DNA of 64,000 nt from an uncultured Planctomycetota bacterium (GTDB lineage: Bacteria; Planctomycetota; Phycisphaerae; Sedimentisphaerales; UBA12454): the NCBI GenBank assembly GCA_903847315.1, contig CAINDG010000026.1, positions 1 through 64,000 on the forward strand, given 5' to 3'. This document shows, piece by piece, positions 15,818 through 22,874 of the stretch; position 1 is the first letter of the stretch, and every line of letters starts with the position of its first letter. A model generated the notes under the pieces. That model saw only the letters and a program-made list of their open reading frames with translations. It was not told the DNA's origin and made no database searches. A program made the translations under genes and the position numbers.

Positions 15818-17020
15818 TTATGTATGATAGTCGGCATTAATGGTTACATAACCTTTGCTTAAATCGCAGCCGAAGCAGAAATCGCTGAATTTTCCCGCCC
15901 CTAAATTTATCGTAATTGTATGTTCTTTCTGCGTTATGATTTTAGAGACTTTTTTCGGGTTGAATTTTACAGGCTGGCCGTTTTTGAATACGGTTATGTT
16001 TCCAATGGCACAGGTTAGTTTGTTTGGATTTAGTTTTACTCCGCAGCTTCCGACCGCGCAGATAATTCTGCCCCAGTTCGGGTCGCCGCCGTGAATAGCG
16101 CATTTTACAAGGTCGTAATTTGCAACCGCTCTCGCGGCTTTTGCCGCATCTGTTTTTGAAACAGCGCCATTTACGACAACAGTAAACATTCTTGTGGCGC
16201 CTTCGGCATCGAGGGCCATTTGTTTTGCTAAATCCGTGGCAAGCTGCGAAAGTGCGGCAGCGAATTTTTTGTATCGCGCATCTTCTTTTGTTATTGGTTT
16301 ATTTCCTGCAAGGCCGGAAGCCAGAATAATCGCGGTATCATTTGTGCTCTGGTGTCCGTCAACGGTAAGTTTATTTAAAGAATTGCCGACAGCATCCTTT
16401 AATGCTTTTTGCAATAATGGTTTTGTAATTGCGGCATCGGTTGTGATAAAGCAAAGAGTTGTAGCCATATTCGGGCCAATCATTCCTGCACCTTTGGCGG
16501 TACCTGCGATTGTGATTTTCGCGCCGCCGATATCGATGGCTTTAATTGCCTGTTTGCAGCGGAGGTCTGTTGTCATTATGGCCTGCGCAAAATCATTTCC
16601 GGCTTGTGGACTGCTCGATAATTTCGCTGCCGCCAGAATAATTCCTCTGCTGATTTTATCCATCGGCAATTGATGGCCGATGATGCCGGTTGAGGCGACG
16701 AGAACCTGATTTGCCTTTGCGTCAATTAGTTGGGCGGCTGTTTTGCACATTTTTATCGCGTCTTCGAGACCTTTGTTGCCTGTGCAGGTGTTTGCGTTTC
16801 CTGAATTGGCCACGATTGCTTCAGTATCGCCGGTCTTTATATGTTTTTTACTGATAGTTACTGCCGCTGAGACGATTTTATTTGTAGTAAAGACGCCGGC
16901 AGCCTTTGCGCCGGTCGGACAGCAGATAATACCTATATCTTTTTTGCCGCTCTTTTTTATTCCGCAGCTGATTCCAGCCGCCAGAAATCCTTTCGGTGCG
17001 GTTACGGTGATGTTTTTCAT
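15818..17020 (-). CDS. argJ: Glutamate N-acetyltransferase / amino-acid acetyltransferase
   Basis: ArgJ transfers acetyl from N-acetylornithine to glutamate, and may also make N-acetylglutamate from acetyl-CoA in arginine synthesis. The start is ATG 17020, with GGAG ahead. The precursor self-cleaves before a Thr; the site here is MATTLCFITTDA near the middle. Other family blocks are GVFTTN, ANSGNANTCTG, TVDGHQSTNDT and IHGGDPNWGRI. Length is 400 residues, as usual. A 27-bp palindromic repeat sits 14 bases upstream of the start, so an insertion may have replaced part of its promoter. argC lies 2.5 kb away on the same strand. Confidence 0.95.
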   Translation of the reverse strand: MKNITVTAPKGFLAAGISCGIKKSGKKDIGIICCPTGAKAAGVFTTNKIVSAAVTISKKHIKTGDTEAIVANSGNANTCTGNKGLEDAIKMCKTAAQLIDAKANQVLVASTGIIGHQLPMDKISRGIILAAAKLSSSPQAGNDFAQAIMTTDLRCKQAIKAIDIGGAKITIAGTAKGAGMIGPNMATTLCFITTDAAITKPLLQKALKDAVGNSLNKLTVDGHQSTNDTAIILASGLAGNKPITKEDARYKKFAAALSQLATDLAKQMALDAEGATRMFTVVVNGAVSKTDAAKAARAVANYDLVKCAIHGGDPNWGRIICAVGSCGVKLNPNKLTCAIGNITVFKNGQPVKFNPKKVSKIITQKEHTITINLGAGKFSDFCFGCDLSKGYVTINADYHT

Positions 17021-17033
17021 TTTTTGCTCCATT

Positions 17034-17060
17034 TGTCATTCCCGCGAAAGCGGGAATCCA
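17034..17060 (+). repeat. Left 27-bp palindromic end repeat
   Basis: Begins TGTCATTCCCGC and ends AATCCA, folding as a 7-bp hairpin. It is the exact reverse complement of 17412-17438. Confidence 0.85.
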
Positions 17061-17061
17061 G

Positions 17062-17358
17062 TTATCCGCTTAAATTGTTATACAAATCTTTCCAGTCCGA
17101 ATTTGTCTTTTCAATCAATTCTATTTTCCATTGCCTGTTCCATTTTTTCAACTGTTTTTCTCTGGTTATTGCACTGGAAGCGTCGTTATGGATTTCGTAA
17201 TAAACAAGGTTGTGAACGTCGTATTTTTTCGTAAAGCCGTCAGCCAGATTATTTTTATGTTCATATACTCTTTTGATTAAATCGTTTGTTATACCGATAT
17301 ATAAAGTACCGTTTTTTTTACTTGCCAGAATATAGACAAAGTATTGTTTTGTTTGCAT
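17062..17358 (-). CDS. GIY-YIG nuclease superfamily protein
   Basis: A 98-residue single-domain protein of the UvrC/Slx1-like GIY-YIG fold. It opens with YFVYILASKKNGTLYIGITN, holding both hallmark segments (YVYIL, YIGIT). The catalytic Arg follows in LIKRVYEHKN, and Tyr and Glu appear in VHNLVYYEIHNDASSAITREKQLK; this is the usual small YhbQ-type layout. Members of this small family are widespread and uncharacterised. Here it is bounded by perfect inverted repeats, hinting at a mobile or repeat-processing role. Confidence 0.88.
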   Translation of the reverse strand: MQTKQYFVYILASKKNGTLYIGITNDLIKRVYEHKNNLADGFTKKYDVHNLVYYEIHNDASSAITREKQLKKWNRQWKIELIEKTNSDWKDLYNNLSG

Positions 17359-17411
17359 TTTAGGAAATTATACCAGATTCTTAAGGGTTTTCCAGAATAT
17401 CCAAAAGAAAA

Positions 17412-17438
17412 TGGATTCCCGCTTTCGCGGGAATGACA
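17412..17438 (-). repeat. Right 27-bp palindromic end repeat
   Basis: Exact reverse complement of 17034-17060, lying about 50 bases before the GIY-YIG start on the minus strand. Confidence 0.85.
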
Positions 17439-17475
17439 CAGACGAAACAAACCTTTCGATTATTTATTGTTGGAG

Positions 17476-18042
17476 TTAATCAGTTTCTTCTTCTATGGTT
17501 TTCGAAAAAATATCATCGATATCTTTTTTCAAGTTCTGGGCAAAAGATTGTCCCCAAAGATATCGGTCTTTATCTCTGAGTGTCAAATCCTGCGGTGCTT
17601 TGCTGACTACCTTTTTTTTGAACTGGTCATATCCATTCCAGATGTCTTCAAACTTTGGTTTATTTTGGATATTGTCAAACTCACCTAAAATGCTACATAC
17701 ACGAGTGTCGTAAACAGTAAAATCTTTTGGATACAGTACTGTTAGGATAGCAGAAGCCATTGGAAGGCGGAACCCCCATTTTGATATCAAAATTTCCAAT
17801 CTTTGTTTATGGTCCTTTGCATTGTAAAGTGATTGAGTAAGGTCCTCAACAATTTTATTTAAATCTTTCTCTGTTTGGTCTTTTTTTAAGAGTTTGAGGG
17901 CGATTTTTGACTTGGCTCGGTTTGCCTTCCATATTACGATACAGAAAAAATCAAAAGCATTAAGTTTTCCATTCTTGAGAAATTCTTTTTGAACGGTATC
18001 AAAGAGATATTTTTCTAACCAGTATAGTTCCCCGTAATCCAT
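17476..18042 (-). CDS. Uncharacterised protein with HhH-GPD-like signature
   Basis: A 188-residue, mostly helical, charged protein. Residues about 105-135 read GFRLPMASAILTVLYP, then FTVYDTRVC, which resembles the helix-hairpin-helix and following Asp segment of HhH-GPD DNA glycosylase-like folds found in several uncharacterised accessory proteins. The base-excision catalytic Lys is not obvious. The gene is moderately AT-rich and lies beside the GIY-YIG unit, so it may be accessory. Function unknown. Confidence 0.6.
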   Translation of the reverse strand: MDYGELYWLEKYLFDTVQKEFLKNGKLNAFDFFCIVIWKANRAKSKIALKLLKKDQTEKDLNKIVEDLTQSLYNAKDHKQRLEILISKWGFRLPMASAILTVLYPKDFTVYDTRVCSILGEFDNIQNKPKFEDIWNGYDQFKKKVVSKAPQDLTLRDKDRYLWGQSFAQNLKKDIDDIFSKTIEEETD

Positions 18043-18143
18043 ATCATTTCCTTTCTTTCGTCAATCTCTGACCCAATATAGAGCACAAAGCATTTCTGCT
18101 TATTTTTATAAAGTTTCTGGTGATATACACATTTTTCTGCTTT

Positions 18144-19007
18144 TTAAAGAGATCTTGTATCCCTGCTTCGCGGGTCGTCAAGTTGTCCGGGACCGTTTGT
18201 CAAAATTCCCTTCATAGCCAATCCTCTGAATTTTTCGGAAGGGTCATAAAACCCCTGCGTAGTATCGACGGTATTTATCATAATGCCGGGCTTGTTTAAT
18301 TTCAGTTGTTTTACGATTTCGCCGTCGGGCTGGATAAAACAGGATGGATACGGAGCAATCGGCCTGCAGGAATTTGCCAGGCTTACCCAGAAATAATTTG
18401 TCGCGGCGTGGCCCTGCATTGTTTGCCTTATAATATGTTTATGCACGCTTTGTTCTTTCTGGCTGGCGTTGTAGAACGATTGAAAAATGCACTGAATATT
18501 TAATTTTTTCAGTTCTCTATAGAGTTCCGGGAAACGCAAATCGAAACATATAAGCAGGGCGCATTTTACGCCGTTAAGCTCAAAAGTTACGAATCGATTG
18601 CCCGGCGTGTAATAATTCAAGTCACCTTCAGTGCAGAAACGCTTGTCATATCTGTCAGCGATTTGGCCCTGCGGATTAATCTGCGGATTAATAAGATAAA
18701 GACAGTTGTGCGGCTTATTCGGCGCTGTAAGTCTGTGCGCACTGCCGAGGATTACCCATAAATTGAGTTTGGCGGCAAGCTGCATAATTTTTTGAGTTTC
18801 TTTGACAAGGCCCGCCCAGTCATAACCGTCGAGAGAGTTAAAATCCACTCCGCCGTAACCGCTTAATGCGCATTCGGAAAAGTGAACGATGTCAGCGCCG
18901 AGTTTTTTTGCTTTTTTGAGGAATTTTTGAATAAATTTTGAGTTTTTATCAATAAATTCGCTCACAGGAAACTGGCAGGTCGCAATTTTTAAGATTTTTT
19001 CAGCCAC
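18144..19007 (-). CDS. Carbon-nitrogen hydrolase (nitrilase superfamily)
   Basis: A hydrolase of about 287 residues with the nitrilase catalytic triad: E45 in HFSECALSGYGG, Lys in RYDKRFCTEGD and Cys in LICFDLRFPELYR. The substrate is an amide or nitrile that cannot be named. I place the start at GTG 19007 (VAEKILKIATCQF), where family homology begins; a TTG at 19037 would add ten residues without support. It follows a GNAT gene by about 70 bases on the same strand. Confidence 0.85.
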   Translation of the reverse strand: MAEKILKIATCQFPVSEFIDKNSKFIQKFLKKAKKLGADIVHFSECALSGYGGVDFNSLDGYDWAGLVKETQKIMQLAAKLNLWVILGSAHRLTAPNKPHNCLYLINPQINPQGQIADRYDKRFCTEGDLNYYTPGNRFVTFELNGVKCALLICFDLRFPELYRELKKLNIQCIFQSFYNASQKEQSVHKHIIRQTMQGHAATNYFWVSLANSCRPIAPYPSCFIQPDGEIVKQLKLNKPGIMINTVDTTQGFYDPSEKFRGLAMKGILTNGPGQLDDPRSRDTRSL

Positions 19008-19080
19008 AGAGTTCTCTTTTTTCCACAGAAAACACAAAGATTTTTAGATACAGATAAACAAAGAGCAATGGTTGCTAAAA

Positions 19081-19572
19081 TTATTTCAGTATTTTTGCAT
19101 ATAGATAACAATCGTGATATTTATCGTTAATTTTTAAATATTTTTTCATAGTAGCCTCTTTTATGTAACCAGATTTTATAGCTACTTTTTGGCTGGCAAT
19201 ATTTTCTTTGGCCATGCACATTTCGATGCGGACAATGTCGAGATTGTCATTAATAAATTTTTCGAGTAATTTGACAGCCTTTGTTGTGATGCCTTTATTC
19301 CAGTATCGTCTGTCTAAAAAGAAACCTATGTTGCCAACATGCGGCGGATCTTTTATTTTTATGCCAGCTTCACCAACATTTTTTTTGTTTGCTATGATGG
19401 CAAAAGAGTACTCTTTGCCGTCTTTACGTGCCTGTTGTAATTTTTTCAGAAATTCCCGTTCATACTTTATAGAATCAGGCTTGGCAGGAAAGTAATGAAA
19501 ATCCGGGTGGTTAAGTATTTCAAAATACCGTTTAGCGTCTGATAATAAAGTTTTTCTTAATTCTATTTTCAT
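19081..19572 (-). CDS. GNAT family N-acetyltransferase (RimJ/RimL-like)
   Basis: A 163-residue acetyltransferase. The acceptor-side segment IELRKTLLSDAKRYFEI opens the protein. The acetyl-CoA site lies in NIGFFLDRRYWNKGITTKAV, and EMCMAKENIASQKVAIKSGY is the closing RimJ/RimL-type block. The substrate is unknown, possibly a protein N-terminus or small amine. It starts two bases after the argC stop and is therefore probably in an operon with it. Confidence 0.87.
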   Translation of the reverse strand: MKIELRKTLLSDAKRYFEILNHPDFHYFPAKPDSIKYEREFLKKLQQARKDGKEYSFAIIANKKNVGEAGIKIKDPPHVGNIGFFLDRRYWNKGITTKAVKLLEKFINDNLDIVRIEMCMAKENIASQKVAIKSGYIKEATMKKYLKINDKYHDCYLYAKILK

Positions 19573-19574
19573 TT

Positions 19575-20579
19575 TTATAAGAGTCCATCGGTTTCGTCAA
19601 AACCGTACATTATATTCATATTTTGTATCGCCTGGCCTGAGGCGCCTTTTATCAGGTTGTCTATGGCACTGAAAATTACAATCTTGTCTTTGCAGATGAC
19701 AGGATAAATCTGGCAGTAGTTTGTCTTTGCAATATCTTTGAGCATCGGGGCGGCATTAAGCACCTGCACAAAACGCTCATTTGCATAGAAAGACTTATAA
19801 AGCTCGGCCAATTTTTCATTTGTCATTTTTTCTTTGGGCTGACAGTAAATCGTTGACAGAATTCCGAAGTCAAACGGCCCGACGTGCGGCTGGAACAGTA
19901 CATCGATATTCTTACCCGCGATTTCGCCGGCGATTTGTTCCATTTCCGGCTGATGACGGTGCTTGCCGATGCTGTAAGCGAAGAAGTTTTCGTTCATATT
20001 CGGAAAGTGGAAATTTTTCGACGGATTCTTTCCAGCACCGCTTGTGCCTGTAACGGCGTTTACGATTACCGAATGCTCGATGAGTTTATTTTTCAGCAGC
20101 GGGGCAACGCCAAGCATAAATCCTGTCGGAAAACAACCGGGGTTTGCGATGAGTTTGGCGTCCTTGATTTTATCGCGGTATAGTTCGCACAGGCCATAAA
20201 CGGCATGCTTGAGATTTTCCTTGTCGTTGTGCGGCTGATAATATTTTTCATAGACCTTGACGTCCTTGATTCGATAGTCCGCGCTGAAGTCGATAACCTT
20301 CAGGCCCGCCTTGAGCAGGTTGGGCACAAATTCCATCGAAATTTTGTGCGGCAGACAGCACAGGGCGATTTTCGCCTTGTCTATGAGTTTATTCATCTGC
20401 AGTGGTTCGATATCGAGCGAGCAGCGTCCCTTGAATCGCGGAAAGACTTCGGCGACGTTGCCGCACTCTTCCGGCAGTGCGGTAAGGTAGGCAAGCTTGG
20501 CCTGCGGATGATGCAGCAGGATTTCGATAGCTTCGGCGCCTGTGTATCCGCTTGCACCTATAATAGCAACTTGTAACAT
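19575..20579 (-). CDS. argC: N-acetyl-gamma-glutamyl-phosphate reductase
   Basis: NADPH-dependent reductase of the third arginine-synthesis step, 334 residues. The nucleotide-binding IIGASGYTGAE is at the N-terminus; the catalytic cysteine is C149 in ANPGCFPTG. The blocks VTGTSGAGKNP and FQPHVGPFDFGILST also fit. argJ, of the same pathway, lies 2.5 kb downstream on the same strand, separated by the GIY-YIG unit and three other genes. Confidence 0.95.
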   Translation of the reverse strand: MLQVAIIGASGYTGAEAIEILLHHPQAKLAYLTALPEECGNVAEVFPRFKGRCSLDIEPLQMNKLIDKAKIALCCLPHKISMEFVPNLLKAGLKVIDFSADYRIKDVKVYEKYYQPHNDKENLKHAVYGLCELYRDKIKDAKLIANPGCFPTGFMLGVAPLLKNKLIEHSVIVNAVTGTSGAGKNPSKNFHFPNMNENFFAYSIGKHRHQPEMEQIAGEIAGKNIDVLFQPHVGPFDFGILSTIYCQPKEKMTNEKLAELYKSFYANERFVQVLNAAPMLKDIAKTNYCQIYPVICKDKIVIFSAIDNLIKGASGQAIQNMNIMYGFDETDGLL

Positions 20580-20594
20580 TTTAAATCTCCCAAT

Positions 20595-20624
20595 AAAAAA
20601 GGCCGCATAATAAATACCGCGGCC
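20595..20624 (-). terminator. Terminator after rpsI
   Basis: On the minus strand a GGCCGC/GCGGCC hairpin (20601-20606 with 20619-20624) is followed by six T. It separates the ribosomal protein operon from argC. Confidence 0.8.
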
Positions 20625-20653
20625 ATTGTAATAATCCTGAAGGTAATTTGCAA

Positions 20654-21133
20654 TTAACGTTTTGAGAACTGATATCTCCTTCGGGCACCCGACTGGCCGG
20701 GCTTTTTCCGTTCAACCATCCTGCCGTCACGAGTCAGCAGACCTGCGTCTCTGAGCGCCTGTGTCAGCGAAGGGTCGTAAATCTTCAATGCCCTTGCGAT
20801 ACCCAGCATAATTGCGCCGCTTTGACCTGTAATGCCGCCGCCTTTTACATTGACCATTACGTCAATGCTTTTTTCAGTCTTGGTCAACTTCAATGGAGCA
20901 ATCACATTGTTGACATCCTGCGGGCGGGTGAAATATTTGGCAAGCTCTTGTTTATTTATCTTGAGCTCTCCCTTGCCCGGCATAATTCTTACTCTTGCGA
21001 CGGATGTTTTTCTTCTTCCTGTACCCCAGGTAAAGTTGTCTTTGGGGCGTGCCTTTTGCGCAGCTCCTGTGGCCGGCGAGGGCAGCTTTATTCCCGCCAA
21101 TGGGGTATTAGGATTTGCTGGATTTTCTGTCAT
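20654..21133 (-). CDS. rpsI: 30S ribosomal protein S9
   Basis: Small-subunit protein that contacts tRNA in the P site. The family body starts at WGTGRRKTSVARVRI and ends in GARRRYQFSKR, the universal basic tail. The N-terminus has an extra Pro/Ala-rich stretch of about 33 residues (NPANPNTPLAGIK and onward) not found in E. coli S9. It follows rplM after 28 bases, the standard L13-S9 order. Confidence 0.97.
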   Translation of the reverse strand: MTENPANPNTPLAGIKLPSPATGAAQKARPKDNFTWGTGRRKTSVARVRIMPGKGELKINKQELAKYFTRPQDVNNVIAPLKLTKTEKSIDVMVNVKGGGITGQSGAIMLGIARALKIYDPSLTQALRDAGLLTRDGRMVERKKPGQSGARRRYQFSKR

Positions 21134-21161
21134 ACTCTAATTTTCCGTAAATTCAGTTTTT

Positions 21162-21590
21162 TTATAATTCGATTTTTTCAGGCATTTGCGCGACGTGTTT
21201 ATGAGTTTGGCCGCGATATATCTTCAATTTTTTCAGCATACGTTCACCCAGAGCGGTTTTGGGCATCATTCTCTTGACGGCAAGTTCGATAATTTTTTTG
21301 GGGTTTCTTGCCATCATATCATTAAAGCTGACATATTTATGTCCGCCCGGATAGAACGAGTAGCTCTGGTATTCCTTGGCTTCAGTTTTTCTACCGGTAA
21401 GTTTTATTTTTTCAGCGTTAATGACAATGACAAAATCGCCGGTATCGACGCTTGGCGTATAGATTGGCTTGTGTTTGCCCATCAAAATCGGGGCTATTTT
21501 CGCGGCTAATCTGCCCAGAATTGCCCCTTCGGCGTCAACAAGAAGCCATTTTTGCTGTATTTCTTCTTTTTTAGCTAAAAAACTCTTCAT
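21162..21590 (-). CDS. rplM: 50S ribosomal protein L13
   Basis: Early-assembly large-subunit protein, 142 residues, normal length. The family blocks WLLVDAEGAILGRLAAKIA, GDFVIVINAEKIKLTG, SYSFYPGGHK and MLPKTALGERMLKKLKIY-type sequence are all visible. First gene of the L13-S9 operon. Confidence 0.98.
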   Translation of the reverse strand: MKSFLAKKEEIQQKWLLVDAEGAILGRLAAKIAPILMGKHKPIYTPSVDTGDFVIVINAEKIKLTGRKTEAKEYQSYSFYPGGHKYVSFNDMMARNPKKIIELAVKRMMPKTALGERMLKKLKIYRGQTHKHVAQMPEKIEL

Positions 21591-21823
21591 AGAACTCTTT
21601 CTAAATGTATTGAAAACGAAGTATTATAACGGCCTAAAAAGAGGTGTCAATGGTTTTTTAGCCGAACAGCACGAATTTTATACGGATAACCTATTTCAAT
21701 AACAGCAGTTATGTAAATTTTTAAAAATACTTGTCTGATTAAAAAGGTATTGCTATATTGAATGAGCCAACCGTCGGTTTTGCAGGAGAAGTTTACAGGA
21801 GAAATTTGCAGGAGAAAAAAGCT

Positions 21824-22129
21824 ATGTCAAATTCTGCGATAAATGGAACAAATATATTCTCAGATATTGAATGGGCTGAAATTGTTGAAGAGCTTTCTTT
21901 GTCCCCTCGCGAAGGCGAAATTATAAAGGGTCTTTTCGCGGACAAGGCAGACAAAAAGATAGCCATAGACTTGAAAATGTCGATTCCCACGGTAAGAACT
22001 CACATGAGCAGATTGTTTCAAAAGCTTCAGGCAAACGACAGGGGGGATTTAATATTGCATGTTTTCGGAAGATTTCGCCAGAATTGCCGGAAACTGGGCT
22101 GTCCTCGTTTTCGACGACATCAGAAGTGA
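21824..22129 (+). CDS. Small LuxR/GerE-type HTH regulator
   Basis: A 101-residue protein made of little more than a GerE helix-turn-helix (LSPREGEIIKGLFADKADKKIA, then MSIPTVRTHMSRLFQKL). It has no receiver or ligand domain. I choose ATG 21824, which has AGGAG at 21810-21814; the leader repeats CAGGAGAA three times (21783-21816). The PEP-CTERM gene lies 120 bases downstream on the same strand, and this regulator may control it. That link is inference from position only. Confidence 0.8.
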   Translation: MSNSAINGTNIFSDIEWAEIVEELSLSPREGEIIKGLFADKADKKIAIDLKMSIPTVRTHMSRLFQKLQANDRGDLILHVFGRFRQNCRKLGCPRFRRHQK

Positions 22130-22253
22130 CGAATTGTGAATAATTCGTAATTTGGTATAATACCGCCTTTTGCTGGGGTTACGTTATAAACGGAGTGAGT
22201 AAAGAAGTAAAAAACTTGGGAGAAAAAAGGAGAGTAAAACAGGAGATTAAGTT

Positions 22254-22793
22254 ATGAAGAAGTTAATCGCAGTTTGTTTAGTATGTGTTTTAACAACAGC
22301 AGTGTCCCAGGGGATGGTTATCACTTTCGACGAAAATAGCATCGGCAACTGGGTAAACGGAGGTTCTAGTGGAGCGCTCCCATGGGGAGTGGGCACCCCG
22401 TCATTTGGAAGTTGGAGCACCCTGTATTATGTGCTTCCATTTACTTCGGTGATAACAGGAGATGTTGAGGTTTATGAGACTGGGAGCAACACTATGGTTT
22501 GTGACGTCTTGAGATTCGACAATGTTAATAGTCAGGCTCGTGTTTATGTGTACTCGGACATAGGGGACCTTGTCCCGGCGGATACTGGAATTCCCTCGCT
22601 GTGGACTATTTCCGGCGGGGCCAACCAAGACCCGGTTTATGTGTATGAAGTCGGAACAGAGATGAATAACTATTTTGACTATACGCCCGCGGGCCAGAGC
22701 GAAGTCACCTACCACGTCATTAGCGACATTCCCGAACCGGCAACGATGATTCTGCTGGCTGCAGGGTTGCTTGGCATAAGGAGAAAGAGGTAG
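22254..22793 (+). CDS. PEP-CTERM secreted protein
   Basis: A 179-residue protein with an N-terminal signal peptide (LIAVCLVCVLTTAVSQG), a beta-rich body with many Gly, Ser and Tyr, and the sorting signal PEPATMILLAAGLLGIRRKR at the C-terminus. The signal is recognised by an exosortase, not encoded in this window. The body has no recognisable domain. AGGAG lies just ahead of the start. Such proteins are usually exported to the envelope or exopolysaccharide matrix. Confidence 0.88.
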   Translation: MKKLIAVCLVCVLTTAVSQGMVITFDENSIGNWVNGGSSGALPWGVGTPSFGSWSTLYYVLPFTSVITGDVEVYETGSNTMVCDVLRFDNVNSQARVYVYSDIGDLVPADTGIPSLWTISGGANQDPVYVYEVGTEMNNYFDYTPAGQSEVTYHVISDIPEPATMILLAAGLLGIRRKR

Positions 22794-22820
22794 GGAAATT
22801 TACGCAATCAATAGCAAAAA

Positions 22821-22849
22821 AACAGGCTGGTTTTATTCGCCAGCCTGTT
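22821..22849. terminator. Two-way terminator between PEP-CTERM gene and nrdJ
   Basis: A perfect 10-bp stem, AACAGGCTGG (22821-22830) with CCAGCCTGTT (22840-22849), has T-rich sequence on the right and A-rich sequence on the left. It can end both convergent transcripts. Confidence 0.85.
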
Positions 22850-22874
22850 TTGTTTTATAGGTTTTTTTAAATTT

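Larger units (their letters stand above)
17034..17438. mobile_element. GIY-YIG unit bounded by perfect 27-bp inverted repeats
   Basis: The 27 bases at 17034-17060 and 17412-17438 are exact reverse complements. Each end is itself a hairpin (TTCCCGC, 4-nt loop, GCGGGAA). Between them is only the GIY-YIG gene. The arrangement resembles a REP-type palindrome paired with a small nuclease, and a related single repeat occurs at 59151-59177. Movement by the nuclease is inference. Confidence 0.6.
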
